64,000 nt of DNA, taken from positions 62,001 through 126,000 of the forward strand of contig MCGO01000109.1 in NCBI GenBank assembly GCA_002104985.1. The letters are read 5' to 3'. Shown here one piece after another: positions 34,294 to 44,886 of this stretch. Within the stretch, counting starts at the first letter, position 1. Every line of letters begins with the position of its first letter. The translations under genes and the position numbers were made by a program. The DNA is from Rhizoclosmatium globosum. Taxonomy: Eukaryota > Chytridiomycota > Chytridiomycetes > Chytridiales > Chytriomycetaceae. A model generated the notes under the pieces. It had not been told where the DNA came from. It worked only from the letters and a program-made list of their open reading frames with translations, and ran no database searches.

Positions 34294-37200
34294 ATGTCCA
34301 CGGTATTCGTCTCGTCGACAGTCAAGAAGGGCCACGTCAAATTCAAGCCGAGTGTGAAAGTCCGAGAGGCCAAAGCAGAGGCTGTTCCGGTTGAGTCTGT
34401 TTCGGCATCAACAACAAGAAGAAGAAGTAGTTCAAAATCAAAGAAGAGACGGCCCACTTTTCGGACACGCACCACCAACACAACAACAACAACAACAACC
34501 GCCACTTCAACCACATCGACAATGATTGGCCAACACTTTCTCGACGGAGACGCAACATCAATTGGACAACAAATTGGCGCTGTTCTTTCTCCGTTCCAAT
34601 CGATGGGCCTCTTTGTTCATGCGAGGACGTTCCAGGTCCCACATCCAGTTGTTAAAGTAGCGGGTCTGGGTCGCATCTCGCTGCCCTTGGTTCCACAGCA
34701 GGCTCAGGCACTACTAAATAAGGAGGCTCAGGGAGAGGTGCGCCGTCTCTTTCTTTGATTGAACAACTAACACTGCCAAATCAGGTTTCTGTATCTAAGG
34801 CATTCACTGCCTCCATCGAATCCTCCTTCAAAGTCAATGCACGTGCCATGAATCTCGATACTTCAAAACTTGGATTGAAGCTTGTTCTGTCTCGCCTCGT
34901 GCTTGAAACCGCTGAGTCTGGACATCGAAGTTATCCCGCAAAAGACGCCGCCCCAGACACTTCCTTGAATGTTGCAACTTTTTCAGTCATTTGTCCCTCC
35001 GATTTCTCGGGTGGATCCGTCGCCTTTAGCCATTCTGACTCTCAAACCACTTGTGAATTCAAACTTTCCGGACCAATCTTCGAAAACAACGTTCCAAAGT
35101 CTCCCACGAAAGACGATCCAATCGTTATTGATGATAACGAAGAGAATGCCACAACTACTACCCTTACGGCAGAACCAGACGATGACACCTTCTTCTCTAT
35201 CCTTCACTTCAACAACATTATTGTCAAACCCCTGTCTATCACTTCCGGTCAACGGCTATCACTCATCTACGAAGTCCATCAAACTAACGTCTCTATTCCT
35301 CGTGCATTCGCGCCGTGTTCGACTACTGCTTCTGAAATTTTGGATCAACTCGTTGACACCTGGCGTACAGCATTCTCCCAAAACAGACCTTGCCCGTCAA
35401 AACTCTTGATTAAAATGAACGCCACGTATGAAACTAGAGATGACGACGACATGGACCCGGAGTCTTTCCCAGACAGCGAAAGAATTGATCCACTTCTAAT
35501 GGGGATGCTGCAAAATGTTGGTGAAGACTGGAATGTTGATGATGACGTGTCCTAGCGAAATTGGATGTACGTATGTTGACAATCGAAAAGCATGAGCGGG
35601 GAACTGTTTCGTTTGAGAACCCGAATCCACCCGAGATTCGTATGGGTGGGGTATGGCTGTTTCGAGGAGTCTGACGATGATGACGAGGAAGAGTGTATCT
35701 GTAATGAATCTGGTATCTGCTATTACTGCTACGACATTGGTAATGGAGCTGACTCGGACGCTGGGGAGCAGTGGCTTGACAATGTCAAGTTTGATTGCCC
35801 TGGTGAAGTCACATACAAGATGAAATGGGTCTCCGATAATGGCCCCACTGATGAGTATCAGCATGTTTCTGTGGACCTCGGCAAGAATTTATTGGACTGC
35901 GGGATCCATATATGTCACCAAAACTCACGAAAATTGATGATTGTTTTACCGTGAAATGGAACCTCATGATCGCGTTTGTGTTGACGAGTACGAGTTTGAC
36001 AGAACGGTAGACTTGATTTATCGTGTGTCGTTTTTGGTGTTCTGGCCGAAAGAGATGGCGGTTTCCGTGGCAGGCATTGGTCAATCTGTTGAAAAAATCT
36101 CTGAGGTATTTTTCATTCTTCCTGCTCCTTCGTCAATCTAACTTTAATACAATAGATACTCTTAGAAAAATCTTCAACATTTGAACTTTTGGCTTCAAAG
36201 GAGCTCGACAAATTAATCGCAACTATCAAAGAAACTCCTGCACTTGTTGCAACTTCTCCCTCAACGTCACTTAATGTTTGCAAACTGCTGACTTTTTGCT
36301 CGTCACTGAAACGTCTGGATCACATCATTACAATCTTGACGCACTTTTCGTACCCGTCCGATGTCCTTTTGGACTTTCCACGGAATCTATGGGTTTCGCT
36401 TCATTCTCTTGGCTGTTCAAGAGACCAGTTCGCAGTCTACGTAAATTCAATCAGACTGTTACCCGGTGGGAAGATGTTAGCTCTTGTACGTCTCGCAGAG
36501 GCCGATTTAGTCTCCCATGTTGAGATATTGCTCAGCCACATTGCTCGCAACGTGAACTTTGTGGAGACTACCGGGAAGGATGAACATCTTCTTGCTTTCA
36601 CTTACAGCACTGCTTTGAAATACAACTGCCTGGACCTAGTCGAATCCGTTCGCTCAAAAGCATTATCACTGAGTTGGTTGCATCTTAATGCAATTTGGGC
36701 CGAACTTAGTCGTGATAGACTATCCGCACTTAATACTGATGAATACAAGTGGATTCTTCGAACAATTTTGGCAAAGCCCATACAAAGTGCAGCCGTTGTG
36801 GAATCGCTTCACAGGTTCTTGGTCGAGAAGGAACTTGAAAATGACCTCAAGTTATTGGAAACGGCTCTAATTCGGGCTGGACCAAAGTTGGCTCTTGAGA
36901 TGATCTGCAAACTCTTTCCATCACGTCGACCTCCATCGACAAAGCCCCTTAACGCCGCAGCTCATGTCAAACGCGTGATTGAAGGACTGAACAAAAGCGA
37001 AATGGCCCAGATGGATTCAAACGTCATTCACGACACTCTCATCACTCTAATGAGTGGCATGCGAGGTCTTGACATAGGCATTTCAAAAATTCTTACGGAA
37101 GCCATCCTCGCAAAACCGTTCCCCTCCACTGATTCGAAGCATATGATCTTACAGATACACCCTATGATTGTAGAGTGTCGGTGGGATGATTTGATGGCCA

Positions 37201-38954
37201 CAATCGAATCCCGTCTAGCAACTGTCAATCCATCCGTCGTTCTTGAAAGTCTTTCGTTGCTCGTTTCCCGAGAAAGCCTAATGTCGCGTATAAACACATG
37301 GAAAGGACACTTGTTACGAGTCTTGAACGGTATCAAAAAAGAAACGCTCGCCACAGTGGACTCAGAGTACCTCTTCACAACCGCTCAAGGCTTCCTTAAA
37401 GTCGACAGTCAGGTCGTCAAAGAGATCATCAACGTCATTGTCCGTAAACCGCACCTCCCACCAAAAGAATCAACATTCATGGCTCTCCATCGATTCATTA
37501 TCGAGCGTGGGTGGGACGACGCCATGAAGAACCTTGAAGCCCGGATAGCGAGTTATAATATCCGTGTCGTGATGAAGAGCTTGAACGCGTTGCTGGAAGT
37601 TCCTTCGTTACTTGACACGCTCGAGTCTTGGAAGGTGCATATTCTGAGACTTGCGAGTGGGTTTAGGAGAGAGGAGATTGTGAAGCTTGGGGAAGCGGAA
37701 CTTATGAGTGCTGTGAAGCTGTTTATGAAGTGTCAGTTTGTGGAACTTGCGCGATCGTTTGTACGGGTTTTGGTGCTTTTGCCTACAAGTTCTGTTGGAT
37801 ATGAAATTCATGTGATGGTGCTGGAAAAGACTTGGTTGGATGAAATGAGGTGTGTTGAACTTCGAATGCGGGAAGAAAAGAGCGTTGCGTTGTCAGTTCG
37901 ATTGATGGAACTGTTTAAACATCCCATGTTCCACACTTCACTTCAATTCAGAGCTCATTGTGAACGGGTTATGGATATGTTTGTTCAGAAAGACTGGAGT
38001 GGGTTCAACGCAACGCCTGAATCCGGGAAGGAGTTTGCAAAGTTTTATGTCACGTTGTTGAGGTTCGCATTCATGGACTCGTTGGAGAGAGTCGGCGCTA
38101 AAGCCGGGGAGTTGAGTTTGACCAATTTGGTGTTGGTTGTGTATGATTCGCTCAAGTTTTTGAGCAAGCTGATCAAGTTGCAAGAAGCCCATGCTGAGGG
38201 AGGCGAATTAAGTGCGAAAGACGAGATGGCAGTGAAAAACTCGGTACAGTTGCAAGGAGTTGTCCATCAACTTACTCTTTCACTTCTATCGCGAAAACCA
38301 GCAAACGCGAAAGACTATCTTCAAGTCATTCCATGCCTAGAACTCGTATGCAGCAAAATCTCCTTCATGGATCTCGAACAACCCCTCACCCTCCGAAAAG
38401 CGTTCATCAAAACCACCTTCGAACTCGACGCAACACCCACCCACAACACACAACCCGGAGACTTTCTCCAAAAGCTCATTTCCCATATCCACACACACAG
38501 CCCCATTCTAAAACGCGAACTCACAACCGCACCCCTCCGTACCCTCGTCCAAAAACGATTCACACAAGTAGAAACATTTCTCCAAACAACACCGTCCACT
38601 TCCCCAACATCGTGGGCCCAACCCCACGCAAACCTCTCCCTCTGCAAAATCGACTGGAAAGACCAGATCCTCACCTTCCTGAAAGGGAACCTGTCTGAAT
38701 ACAGAGTCCGCGCGCAGTTTGGGAGTTTACAAGCTGCGAATGAGTATAGCGACCAGTTTAATAAGTTTGTGGCGAGGAGGGAGTTTGGTGTGTATGCGAG
38801 TGCGCGAGCTTCTATGATGGGTGGGGCGGGGACGGCAGGGGTTGTGATTAAGAAGGATAAATCGTATCAAGATGCAATGCACAAGAAGTATATTCAGCTT
38901 GGGAGTGAGCGTGGCATTTTGGTTGAGTTGTTGGGGATCAAGAATAAGGTTTGA
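34294..38954 (+). CDS. Large protein with a degenerate 2OG-Fe(II) oxygenase-like domain and a helical C-terminal region
   Basis: Exon 1 is 34294-34737 (ATG at 34294), exon 2 starts 34785, and the last long exon is 36156-38954 after an intron at 36106-36155. The N-terminal domain resembles the fungal 2OG-oxygenase-like family: PVVKVAGLGRISLPLVPQQA, LGLKLVLSRLVLE, and FSVICPSDFSGGSVAFSH in place of the usual LPS-F-GG-V-H block. The Fe-binding HxD is not visible (GHRSYPAKDAAPDT instead), so it may be inactive. IYRVSFLVFWPK matches the end of the conserved region. Between 35547 and 35960 the reading frame changes several times (35547-35590 intron, slips near 35640 and about 35940), so exon borders there are unresolved. 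The remaining 930 residues look like alpha-helical repeats of unknown role. Confidence 0.6.
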
Positions 38955-39028
38955 ATTTTTGGAGTGTTTTTATAGTTATGTAATAAAATGGTGTCTTTTT
39001 TGGTCAATGATAACGAGTTGATGATAAT

Positions 39029-40686
39029 TTATTTCAAGTGTCGTTCGACATGGACACCGACACTGTTATCGTGCTTGCGTGCGTATACTGAAGTTGCGAC
39101 GCCTGCAGCTTTTTGTACAAGTGGCGGCTCTTCGCCCCTTTTGACTTCTTTACTGACTGGGCTGTTTCTTCCTGAAGACTGTTTGTGGAGTCTATGATTC
39201 GCAGTTGTCGCTGTAGTTATACCACCTTTCTTGACACGTTTCCCATCCAACACTTCCTTCCCAGAAACAACTGCAACTTCATTCTCAAGCCCTTGAGCTT
39301 TCTTAAGAAAGAGAGGCTGTTCAGGCAAAAATGCTAGCACAGAAACAGAAGGCTTTTGCAGTAATGAAGGCGCATTACCAACGACAGGACTAGTTCGTCC
39401 ACTCGTAGGTGCAGCAGAATCATGTTGTTTCGGATAAATCTTTCCAGCAGCATCTCCAACCACCATGCTCCTCGTTCCTCGCGTGACAGGAGCGATATTG
39501 ATGGGGCTTATACCGATAGATTCACTGGCATTCAAAGTGGTGGTAGGCGACAGTCCATCATTCAAAAAGTCGGTGGCTGTTGGAACAGGTAGACCACCAC
39601 CAACACCAGGCCGGAATACACTCATGGCTTCCATATTAAGAGCACATACTCCACGCATAAGAGCTTTTTTCATGTCACCTTGTGCACGGGTCCGGTCGAG
39701 TTCTGATTGACATAATTTGGCGCGTGTTTCTTGGAGTTCTTGTTGAAGCTGCCAGAGAATAAATGAGGGCGCGACTTCGTAAGGGTTGGGAGAAAACCGC
39801 TTACAGTTGAGATACGTGATTCATATTCCGCAGCCAGTTGAACCATCGCCTTCTCCGCTTCGACACGAATACTCTTTTCAACAGATCGTCGCCAAGTGAC
39901 CCCACAAACACGTTGCCAGCCAAACAGTGCACGACGCAGAGCAGAGCTACGCGCCTTTGAAGCCGCCATTCGTTCTGCCAAATGTAATTTCGAGCGATCC
40001 GCGAACCGAGACTTCCACTTTGAAAAGCACCGAGCAAGAGTCTCTTTCGTATGCTATTTTCGGAATAAGCAACGAGTTCAGCCAAACACGAAGCTTACCA
40101 AGTCCCCAACAACACGGCCGGCCGCCTCCAAACCCGCATTCCTCGCCTGCACCTTCTCCTTCCAAACAACGAGCACGGCCTCCAAGTCCCTGACACGCAC
40201 CGTCAAACCAGCGACCGAATCGGCGTACTTCTTCGCCTCTTCTTCGATTGTCCTCGCGTGTTTGTCGTTGATTTGAGTGAGTGCGTCTGCAAAGTCTGCA
40301 GTGACTGCGCGCGAAAGAAGCGTTGTCCATTTGGAAAGCGACGCGGAGAATGTGGTTGTTGGCGAGACTGAGTTGGTTTCTGTGTTTGTGTGGTGGTCGG
40401 TGGTGGTTGTTGTTGTTGCTGGATTGGATTCCGAGGGAGCAGAGTTGAGTGTGTTTGAAGTTGGCGGAAGTGGAAAGGGAAAAGGTGCTGAAGTTGACGT
40501 GTCGAGAATGTGTGTTTGTGGCGGGTTCTCGCGTTCACGTTCATGTTCAAGTGGGACACTGAAGGACCGGGCGGCATTCACGGGAAGCCCAAATAACTTG
40601 TGATTCGATGGTGATGTTGTTGACACAAGACACGTTGGATGTGTCGGCGATGGCGTCCGCGAAAACCGTATTAGGTTGGCTTCCAT
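39029..40686 (-). CDS. POC5: POC5-like centriolar (centrin-binding) protein
   Basis: Three exons (40099-40686, 39805-40053, 39029-39748), 518 aa. The middle contains Trp-centred helical repeats of centrin-binding type (ARCFSKWKSRF, RRALFGWQRVCGVTWRR), then a coiled coil (LQQELQETRAKLCQSELDR) leading into MKKALMRGVCALNMEAMSVF, which I recognise as the conserved POC5 C-terminal block. POC5 builds the distal half of centrioles/basal bodies, consistent with a flagellated zoospore. The N-terminal 130 residues are Ser/Thr/Pro-rich, and the tail after the block is disordered. All splice junctions stay in frame. Recognition is from memory of the block. Confidence 0.7.
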
Positions 40687-40749
40687 TCTTGTCCGATTTC
40701 AAACAAACAATTACTGACAGTTATATCATAAAGGAAAAGAACAACACAA

Positions 40750-41775
40750 TCACTTCCAAAAGTACACCACATCCCTTAAGTCAGCATTGAAATAAAGAAC
40801 GAGAATCGGCGATACAATCATATTGACGGCAAGACAGATGGCTCCGCCCATGTAGAACTGACCCTCGACATCAAACGAAGGGCGCAAGGGAAAGTTGAAG
40901 TACCAAAGTAGCATGGAATACACAAAGATTGGCAAATAACACAAAACCAGTGACATGGACAGTAGAATGCACTTGAACAGAATCTTACGCTCTATACAAA
41001 CCCCGTTTAGTATACATATTATCACATAAATCAAACCGAATCTTACCCAAACGAATTCTTATTAACCCAAGAGTCTCAGGATCCTGCGACTCTTCCCCCA
41101 CCTTCATAAAGTAACTCAGCATCATAGGATTCTCTCTAAACTGCTTTGCCGACAAGTAATATGTGCGTCCATAGCACCAAGTCATCAACAAACTGGTTCC
41201 AACAAATGTGATGAGAATACAACAAGCCCATGCAGTTCTCTGCGGTGCAACCCTTGGCGACATTCCATTTACCGTTTTCTGTTGGCCAGAGATTGAATAT
41301 CAAATTATAAACTACTGGTAGTTACTCACAGAATCCCAAATAGTCCAGGCAAGCACTCCGCCAATCACCACCATAACACCATACCACAATCCCAACAACA
41401 CATTCGCCCTCCTCCTCTTCCTCTCTTCCCCCCTTCCTCCCCTCCATCTTCCCCTTCCAAAATCTGAAAATATCGTTCCATAGCAAGCTTCCCATTCGCA
41501 CAAAACACACCCACCAAACACAAGTTTGAAAACAGAGCTGCCCCGTCATTCGCCTGTACAGTAACACCCAGTCCCAACAGAGTCTGAATCACAGTCTTTC
41601 CTACAGACCATACGAACGAAATCAGAATGAGGAGGAGTGTTGACTTGTCGATGGAGGATTTGAGGAGACGGGTAGGGGAGGTAAGGGACGCAAAGAGGAT
41701 GACTCCGTTGAGGAGGAGACCGAGGGCGTAGATGTACAGGAGGATGCAGATTGTTTGGTCTGGTGTTAAGATCAT
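40750..41775 (-). CDS. Seven-transmembrane receptor (rhodopsin-like GPCR), one frame break
   Basis: ATG at 41775. Seven hydrophobic helices follow: ILLYIYALGLLLNGVILFA, STLLLILISFVWSVGKTV, ALFSNLCLVGVFCANGKLA followed by MERYF in the DRY position, LLGLWYGVMVVIGGVLAWTI, ACCILITFVGTSLLMTWCY, ILLSMSLVLCYLPIFVYSML and a last helix ending NMIVSPILVLYFNADLRDVV, similar to NPxxY plus helix 8. Introns at 41279-41329 and 40992-41046 are in frame. Between helices 3 and 4 (about 41405-41445), in a G/A-rich stretch, one base is missing: the first frame stops, and the next frame gives KRRRANVLLGLWYG. Ligand unknown; chytrids have many such receptors. Confidence 0.7.
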
Positions 41776-42151
41776 ATGGCTTCGTTTCGTCGTTTTTTTG
41801 GTTATTGAACAGGAAAATTGAAGAGATGGGCAAGGTGTCTTTCATTCATTCCCCCGAAAACCCTGAATTTTTAAATGATCAGTTCTGAATCTTTATACAC
41901 CTGAGTTAAAATGAGCGATTCATTTATTAAGTAAACGGTCGTCTCTCGCGCAGGTTTGTACCTAGTCGCTCACTCAAGAATACATCGTTTTTTACTTCTT
42001 GGTTTATTCCAGAATAAATACAAGTACTAGAAGCATTTTAACAAGAAGAGCAAAAAGACTTTAATTTATATCGATCTGTTTTCGTCTCGTCTCTTCTCTT
42101 CTTTCTTCTTATTAATACAATAAATTGTCTCGAAAACAACAAACAAGAGCA
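41776..42151. other. Divergent intergenic region
   Basis: 376 bases between the receptor start (minus) and the HP1 gene start (plus). AT-rich with a ctcgtctcttctcttctttcttct pyrimidine run close to the HP1 start; no gene. Confidence 0.5.
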
Positions 42152-43207
42152 ATGGCGCATCTCTCCGAATTGTCCGCGCGAGCCGCGGCCTCGACGACGG
42201 CCGATGTGACTGGCGTTGCGCAGTCGCCGCCGACGGGCCACCGCGTCAAATCAAAGAAGACGCCGATGCGCGGACGGAAACAGAAGAAGAAACAAACAAA
42301 GAAGAAGACAACCGAGAAGAAAGTAGAAAAGAAACAAGAAGAACAAAAAGAAGAAGAAGAAGAAGAGGAAGAGGAAGACTACGAAGTCGAAAAGATCCTG
42401 TCTCATAAAACAGATCGGGTGCGTTATCCCTCCTTCTCCCACCTTTCAACTTAAAACTCATCTCGGCTATCCAATCAGAAACTCCGCGCCCGCGTCTACT
42501 TGGTCAAATGGAAGGGCTATCCATCATCAGAAAACTCGTGGATCCCCGAAGATAACTTTGGTGTGCGTTGAGTACTTGACAGCCCAACCTCCAACCCCCT
42601 TTAAACCAACACCCACCTAATAGACTCGCGAAATCCTCGATGAATACATTGAAAAATACGTTCTCGACGCCAAAAAGGATTCAGAAGACCCAGAACCTAC
42701 CACTTCTTCCTCATCGGCCACCAAACGAAAACAACCAGACCCTTCTTCAGCATCCTCAAAGTCTTCTACTGCCGCCGCCTCTTCTTCTTCAAAGAAAGCT
42801 AAACTCAGCCTCACCAAAAGCCGCACATCTTCCTCATCAACTCGCACCCCAATTTCTCGAAACAGCTCTTCTGCTTTCAATGTCCCGCCACTCCTTCCTG
42901 CCTCACTACGCGGTGAAGAGTCGTGGACTCCGTACATTGAATCGCTCAAATCCATAAAACTTATTGATGACAGCGAGCCGGCCTCGTACACAAACTTGTA
43001 TATCACGCTAGTCTGGAGTGGGGCTGTTGATTTAGAGGACGATGAAGCGAGAGAGACGGTTGTTACTATGGAAGATTGTATGGAAAAGTGCCCTGATTTT
43101 GTAAGACAACTTTAATATTGCAATGATGCCAACTTAACTCTTGCTTGATATAGATTATAAAGTACTTTTGTACAAGAGTCGCGCTGCCGGGTTCTAAGAA
43201 AAAGTGA
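42152..43207 (+). CDS. Heterochromatin protein 1 homolog (chromodomain plus chromoshadow domain)
   Basis: Four exons: 42152-42418, 42479-42562, 42624-43100, 43154-43207; 293 aa. The N-terminus is Ala-rich, then strongly basic (KKKQTKKKTTEKKVEKK), then an acidic run. The chromodomain is EDYEVEKILSHKTDR/KLRARVYLVKWKGYPSSENSW/IPEDNFG with the aromatic-cage positions Y (EDYEVE), W and W; it reads methylated H3K9. A Ser/Lys-rich hinge follows, then a chromoshadow domain (EESWTPYIESLKSIKLID ... LYITLVWSGA ... IIKYFCTRVALPG), the dimerisation module. Domain order and length match fungal Swi6/HP1. A second chromodomain gene starts 163 bp downstream. Confidence 0.92.
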
Positions 43208-43369
43208 TTAGACAGCTTTAGTTGGGCGAACGAACATACACGAGCACAGACGTTTCATTTCTTGGGTTTCATTTAATTTATTATACCAAAGGGCAAAAGG
43301 TTGTTAAGAAGAATAAAAGAACTCACCTTTTATTTATTTATTCCGTACAACTCGAGTGGTTGATTCCCA

Positions 43370-44702
43370 ATGCACGCAGCTCGAACAACTCCACGAACCG
43401 TTACAACGCCCCACCCCTCCAACGCCGCGTCCGACGGAGAAGCCTTCGAAATCAGCGATCCAAAGAACCCCAGAAAGCGGTTCTATGTCATAGAACGGAT
43501 CCTCGACCACCGATACGACCAGAAGCAGCATTACACATACTACCTTGTCAAATGGGCCGGGTATCCCGACAGCGAGAACACGTGGGAGTCGAAGCACTCG
43601 TTTCCCGTGAGTTCAAACTGCTCTTTGCACAGGCGGTTGCTTACCCACGATGCCCCCTTTTGGGTTTCGTTTGAACCAAGGATCAACGGCCAATCGAAGA
43701 ATACCGAGCCCGAATCGCTGAAGAGAAAGCTGCACAGAAGGCACTCTTGGGCGAACCGTCGAAGCCAAAGCCAAAACCAAAGAAGAGGAAGTCTGATCAA
43801 CACACAAACTCAATCGTTGCTCAATCGTCGGCAAAGAAGTCGAAACGAGGTTTGTCTATCTAATGAACAAGGATTTACCTGGTCTTATGGTTTGATCAAA
43901 TGGAAAGGGCAATCTTCTGCTCCTCCAAGTATTGATCAACAAGCGTCAAGCTCAAATTCAGGTGAATTAATTACGGCATAATGGAATCTTTAACCTGTAT
44001 ACAAAAGCACCGCAGACATGTCCTCCCATCGATTCTATCGAGGCGATTCCAGACGCGTTTAATTCAGTACTCAATGAATCAGCTGAACCATTTACCCAAG
44101 TCTCTTCATCAAGTCCTGTGTCACGGCCACAACTCCAATCTCTGCATTCAACACCGTTTGGAACATCTCGTCAGTCGATAAACTTGCCTGCAGCAGACCA
44201 TATGCCAACCCCTTCAGCAGCTCCAATCCCAACAATAACGCCAATTCATCCTGTAGCAGAAGAAACCGTGTCGGTTCCAAATTTTCCGCAGCACTTTCTA
44301 TCTGGCAGTTCATCGTCATCGTCAAGTATACCCAACCAGCTAAACGACACAATAACACCTACAAATATTCAAACAAACTCGTCGAGTCCAAAGATCGCAA
44401 CCGCCAATGATTCCAATCAACCTCCAGCACTGACTCCAACCCCAACAACAACCACACCAACAATATCTCCCAACATCCCAAACCATTTCCTCGAACTCCA
44501 CACATGGGACCCATACATCCGCTATATCTCCGCAATCACAGACCCAACAACCGACAAAGAAGTCCGTAACATTGACAACTCCCTTCCCGACAGACTCATG
44601 GTTCAGATAACCTGGCATGACGGCACATTGCCCCACGGCGAGACTACATCACTCGTGTCAATGAGAGTCGCGAGGATGCGGTGTAAAGATGCAGTTGAGT
44701 AG
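43370..44702 (+). CDS. Second chromodomain protein, HP1-like, with a short chromoshadow-like end
   Basis: Exons that keep frame: 43370-43606, 43681-43849, 43872-43961, 44008-44702; 396 aa. Chromodomain at residues about 38-85: RFYVIERILDHRYDQKQHYT, YYLVKWAGYPDSENTWE. The helix DQRPIEEYRARIAEEKAAQK follows, then a basic patch (KPKPKPKKRK) and a long Ser/Thr/Pro-rich linker. The last 65 residues (WDPYIRYISAITD ... RLMVQITWHDGTLP) look like the first part of a chromoshadow domain and stop before its C-terminal helix. The third exon depends on a 22-nt intron (43850-43871); otherwise a single intron 43850-44007 also keeps frame and removes it. Tandem with HP1, but diverged. Confidence 0.75.
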
Positions 44703-44886
44703 AATAACATGTTGTTTGATTTTTTTTGGTGGTAAAGCCGATAATCTAATCTAACGTAATGCAAAGCTTATTTCGTTCTTATTGAACCGAATAACGTTTA
44801 GACGAGGATGATTTTTTTCTTTGTTTTGTGCAGTAATATTACGTAATGTTCAACTCGATTTCGAAATCACATTCCCAAAAAATTTC

